A DNA stretch of 64,000 nt. It comes from Crocinitomicaceae bacterium. Lineage in GTDB: Bacteria; Bacteroidota; Bacteroidia; Flavobacteriales_D; Crocinitomicaceae. The notes under the pieces are model-generated. The model saw nothing but the letters and a program-made list of their open reading frames with translations, had not been told where the DNA came from and made no database searches. Positions within the stretch are counted from its first letter, which is position 1. Each line of letters starts with the position of its first letter. The stretch covers positions 21,969 to 85,968 of the forward strand of contig JAQXCN010000037.1 in NCBI GenBank assembly GCA_029251865.1, given 5' to 3'. This document shows, in pieces, positions 61,217 to 64,000 of this stretch. The position numbers and the translations under genes were made by a program.

Positions 61217-64000
61217 ATGTCAGACGAAAATCTAGAAAACCAACAGAACGAAGAGAAGGAGCAGAATCCTTTTGAAAATCAAGATTTAGACGAGAATATT
61301 ATTCCCGTTAGTGGGCTCTACGAAAGTTGGTTCTTGGATTATGCGAGTTATGTAATACTTGAGCGAGCAGTTCCTGGATTAGCTGATGGACTAAAACCAG
61401 TTCAAAGAAGGATTCTTCACTCCATGAAGGAGATGGAAGACGGTAGATATAACAAGGTCGCTAATATCATTGGAAACACTATGAAGTACCATCCGCACGG
61501 AGATGCCTCAATAGGTGATGCTTTGGTGCAACTTGGTCAAAAAGATTTATTAATCGACTGTCAAGGGAACTGGGGTAACACCTTGACTGGAGACGGTGCT
61601 GCAGCTCCAAGATATATTGAGGCGCGCTTGTCAAAGTTTGCGCTTCATGTAGCCTTTAATGCAAAAACAACCAAATGGCTCTCTAGCTATGATGGGAGGA
61701 ATAAGGAACCGAACAATTTGCCAATGAAGTTCCCTCTGCTTCTTGCTCAGGGTGCCGAAGGTATTGCAGTAGGTATGGCCTGTAAGTTTTTACCACATAA
61801 TTTCATTGAGCTCATAGATAACTCGATTAATCATTTGAGAGGAAAAAAGGTTCAGTTCTTTCCTGATTTCCCGAACGGAGGCATGGCCGACTTTTCGAAT
61901 TATAATGATGGTAAAAGAGGTGGACGGGTTCGTGTGCGAGGAAAGATAAAAAAGCAAGATGCTAAAACTTTAATTATTCATGAAATACCTTTTGGAACAT
62001 CTACAAGTTCATTGATTGATTCCGTATTGAAAGCAAATGACAAAGGAAAAATAAAAATCAAAAAAATAGAGGACAATACCTCGGCTGATGCAGAAATCAT
62101 TATTCATCTTTCTCCAGGAGTTTCTCCTGACAAGACAATAGATGCCCTATATGCTTTCACGGATTGTGAGGTTTCAATCTCCCCAAATTCGTCCATTATA
62201 GATAAAGAAAGACCCGTTTTTTTAGGGGTTTCAGAGATTCTAAAAGCAAATACAGATGAGACGGTCTTTCTGTTAAAAAGAGAGCTTGAAATTAAATTAG
62301 CGGAGCTAGAGGCGCAATGGCATTTTGCCACATTAGAAAAAATATTCATTCAGAAAGAAATGTATATTGACTTTAAAAATTATGCTGACCGCGAAAGTTT
62401 ATATGCCTACTTATATACATCCTTTAAGCCATACAAAAAACAGTTTATTCGCGAAATCACAGATGAGGATCTTCATAGATTGACGCAAATCCCGATGATT
62501 CGAATTACAAGGTTTGATAGCTCAAAGGCAGACGATAACCTACTTAAAATTGAAGGCCAAATCACAGAGGTGAAGGACTATCTTTCGAATCTCGTTGAAT
62601 ATGCTATCGATTACTTTAAAAATCTCAAGAAGAATTTTGGTGAAGGTAAAGAGCGTAAAACTGAAATGAAAACGTTTGAAAATATTAGCGCTTCGAAGGT
62701 CATAATCGCAAATAAAAAATTATTTATCGATTATGAGGAAGGCTTTATTGGATTTGGTTTAAAAAAGCTTCAGGCTGTAAGCGATTGTTCTGAAATAGAT
62801 GATATTATCTGCTTCTTTAAATCGGGTAAAATGTTGATTACTAAAATTACGGATAAGAAATTTGTTGGTAAAGATCTAGTTTACGCCAACGTATGGAAAC
62901 GTGGAGATAAAAGAACAATTTACCACGTTATGTACAGGGATGGAAGCGCGGGTCCTGCAATGATGAAGCGATTCTATGTTAATAGTATTACGCGTGATAC
63001 TGAATATGATCTAACAAAAGGAAATAAGAGTTCTAAAATTCTTTATTTCTCGGCCAATCCAAATGGAGAGAGAGAGATTGTCAGTGTTTCTTTGCGGCCA
63101 AGACCCCATTTGAAGCGTTTAAAGTTTGATGTTGATTTAGGAGATTTATTGATCAAAGGAAGAAAGTCTGTTGGAAATCGTGTTACGAAAGAACTTATTC
63201 AAAAGGTGGTTCTCAAAGAAACGGGTGGTTCTACCTTGGCTGCAAGAAAAATTTGGTTTGATGCTGTAGTTGGAAGGCTAAACGATGAAGAGCGCGGACA
63301 GTTTTTAGGAGAGTTTAAAGGAGAGGACAAGCTGCTTTCCCTTTATGCAAATGGTTCGTACAAGCTTGGAAGTTTCGATTTATCGACGCGTTTTGATGAT
63401 GATATGATTCATTTGGAAAAATGGAACCCAGGCCATGCCATTTCTGCTGTTTATTATGATGGGCAAAAAGAGCTTCATTTTGTAAAGCGTTTTGAATGTG
63501 AAATCAATAACAAGAAAAGGGTTGTTTTCATTAGCGAAAGTGAAGGTTCAACTCTAGATGTAGTCTCAACTGCATTTAAACCTGAGGTTAAAATCGTTTA
63601 CAATAAACATTTAAAAGCGACAAAAAATCTACCAGATACCATTTTAGACTTAAGTTCTTTTATAGATGTCAAGGGAATGAAAGCCCAAGGGAACCAACTC
63701 ACAAAGTTAAAGGTTAAAGAAGTTTTATTAAATCATCCAATTGGTGCAAGTACCGAGCCTTGGCCTTCTACTGATGCGTCACCGGCTTTAAAGGATTCAG
63801 AACTTAATGTGGTGCAAGCGTCACTTTCTAATGAAAAGGAAGATACGCATGTTGCTGTAAAAAACACAAAAACTTCTGGGAAACAAGACATTGACCCAAA
63901 AACAAAAAGTTCATCTAAGGTCAAATCTTCCAACTCAAAACCAAAAGAGAAAGTACCTACCGACGTTAAAGCTTCTAATGTGGATAAAACAAAAAAGGTA
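61217..64000 (+). CDS. parC: DNA topoisomerase IV subunit A, 3'-truncated by window edge
   Basis: The first ~928 residues of the breakage-reunion subunit; the frame is open to the window end. The ATG at 61217 lies 5 bp after the parE stop. A short acidic N-tail precedes SWFLDYASYVILERAVPGL. The winged-helix domain shows GLKPVQRRILHSMKEM and KYHPHGDASIGDALV, and the catalytic Tyr133 is in APRYIEARLSKF. GAEGIAVGMACKFLPHN follows, then the coiled-coil and C-gate. The C-terminal beta-pinwheel runs from about residue 480, with no clear GyrA box, which fits ParC. The last ~80 visible residues are a Lys/Ser/Thr-rich, low-complexity tail. Confidence 0.95.
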   Translation, partial: MSDENLENQQNEEKEQNPFENQDLDENIIPVSGLYESWFLDYASYVILERAVPGLADGLKPVQRRILHSMKEMEDGRYNKVANIIGNTMKYHPHGDASIGDALVQLGQKDLLIDCQGNWGNTLTGDGAAAPRYIEARLSKFALHVAFNAKTTKWLSSYDGRNKEPNNLPMKFPLLLAQGAEGIAVGMACKFLPHNFIELIDNSINHLRGKKVQFFPDFPNGGMADFSNYNDGKRGGRVRVRGKIKKQDAKTLIIHEIPFGTSTSSLIDSVLKANDKGKIKIKKIEDNTSADAEIIIHLSPGVSPDKTIDALYAFTDCEVSISPNSSIIDKERPVFLGVSEILKANTDETVFLLKRELEIKLAELEAQWHFATLEKIFIQKEMYIDFKNYADRESLYAYLYTSFKPYKKQFIREITDEDLHRLTQIPMIRITRFDSSKADDNLLKIEGQITEVKDYLSNLVEYAIDYFKNLKKNFGEGKERKTEMKTFENISASKVIIANKKLFIDYEEGFIGFGLKKLQAVSDCSEIDDIICFFKSGKMLITKITDKKFVGKDLVYANVWKRGDKRTIYHVMYRDGSAGPAMMKRFYVNSITRDTEYDLTKGNKSSKILYFSANPNGEREIVSVSLRPRPHLKRLKFDVDLGDLLIKGRKSVGNRVTKELIQKVVLKETGGSTLAARKIWFDAVVGRLNDEERGQFLGEFKGEDKLLSLYANGSYKLGSFDLSTRFDDDMIHLEKWNPGHAISAVYYDGQKELHFVKRFECEINNKKRVVFISESEGSTLDVVSTAFKPEVKIVYNKHLKATKNLPDTILDLSSFIDVKGMKAQGNQLTKLKVKEVLLNHPIGASTEPWPSTDASPALKDSELNVVQASLSNEKEDTHVAVKNTKTSGKQDIDPKTKSSSKVKSSNSKPKEKVPTDVKASNVDKTKKV

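Overview
The window looks like chromosomal core sequence from a marine-type member of the Bacteroidota, most likely order Flavobacteriales; I cannot resolve the family. The evidence is its AT-rich composition, four secreted proteins ending in type IX secretion (T9SS) sorting domains of both kinds, TAnnTTTG-type -7 promoter elements, and lineage-typical families (DUF4290, DUF4301, DUF4197, IcmF, BshC, NamZ, short LuxC-like acyl-CoA reductase). I see no insertion sequence, prophage, CRISPR array, rRNA or integrase.

Layout. 1-2.0 kb: the tail of an ECF sigma factor, a one-TM partner protein and a convergent methyltransferase. 2.0-6.3 kb: DUF4301, an Nfu Fe-S scaffold, and RecQ behind a 17-bp perfect palindrome. 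6.4-11.2 kb (minus): purB, an unrecognised secreted protein and an M1 aminopeptidase lipoprotein, tightly packed. 11.4-12.8 kb: heme A synthase, a DUF2834 protein and a CAT-anticodon tRNA. 13.0-22.9 kb is the accessory block: a large T9SS subtilase, then a convergent two-gene unit of an FG-GAP/ASPIC-UnbV protein and a vanadium-haloperoxidase-like enzyme fused to five tandem modules, all with T9SS tails.

23-32.4 kb: MarC, a DUF2927 protein, the minus-strand cluster permease-bshC-eda, the NamZ muramidase, and a minus-strand run YkgJ-HDAC-like-tatA-purE, followed by two small plus-strand genes. 32.5-39.3 kb: fused isobutyryl-CoA mutase (IcmF) with a Smr protein, a ferredoxin/acyl-CoA reductase divergent pair, and methionine aminopeptidase with a membrane protein. 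39.3-46.7 kb: lpdA, the purL-DUF4290-murA unit, and a convergent nucleoside phosphorylase and DUF4197. 46.7-49.4 kb: a gliding-type T9SS cargo. 49.6-52.9 kb: gdhA, a 45-residue Cys/Lys-rich microprotein, and efp-gcvT. 53-64 kb: penicillin-acylase-like hydrolase, CvfB-like regulator with a secreted partner, rpe, rhomboid protease, class IV aminotransferase, and parE-parC (parC runs off the edge).

Most genes are housekeeping: purine synthesis (purB, purE, purL, dispersed), cofactor and Fe-S supply, carbon and amino-acid metabolism, and DNA topology or repair. The most interesting parts are the haloperoxidase-like/ASPIC secreted pair, the Cys/Lys-rich microprotein, a MurA with Asp in place of the usual active-site Cys, a C-terminally shortened Eda, and several symmetric sites at gene starts. 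Function calls rest on motifs read by eye; no database search was possible.
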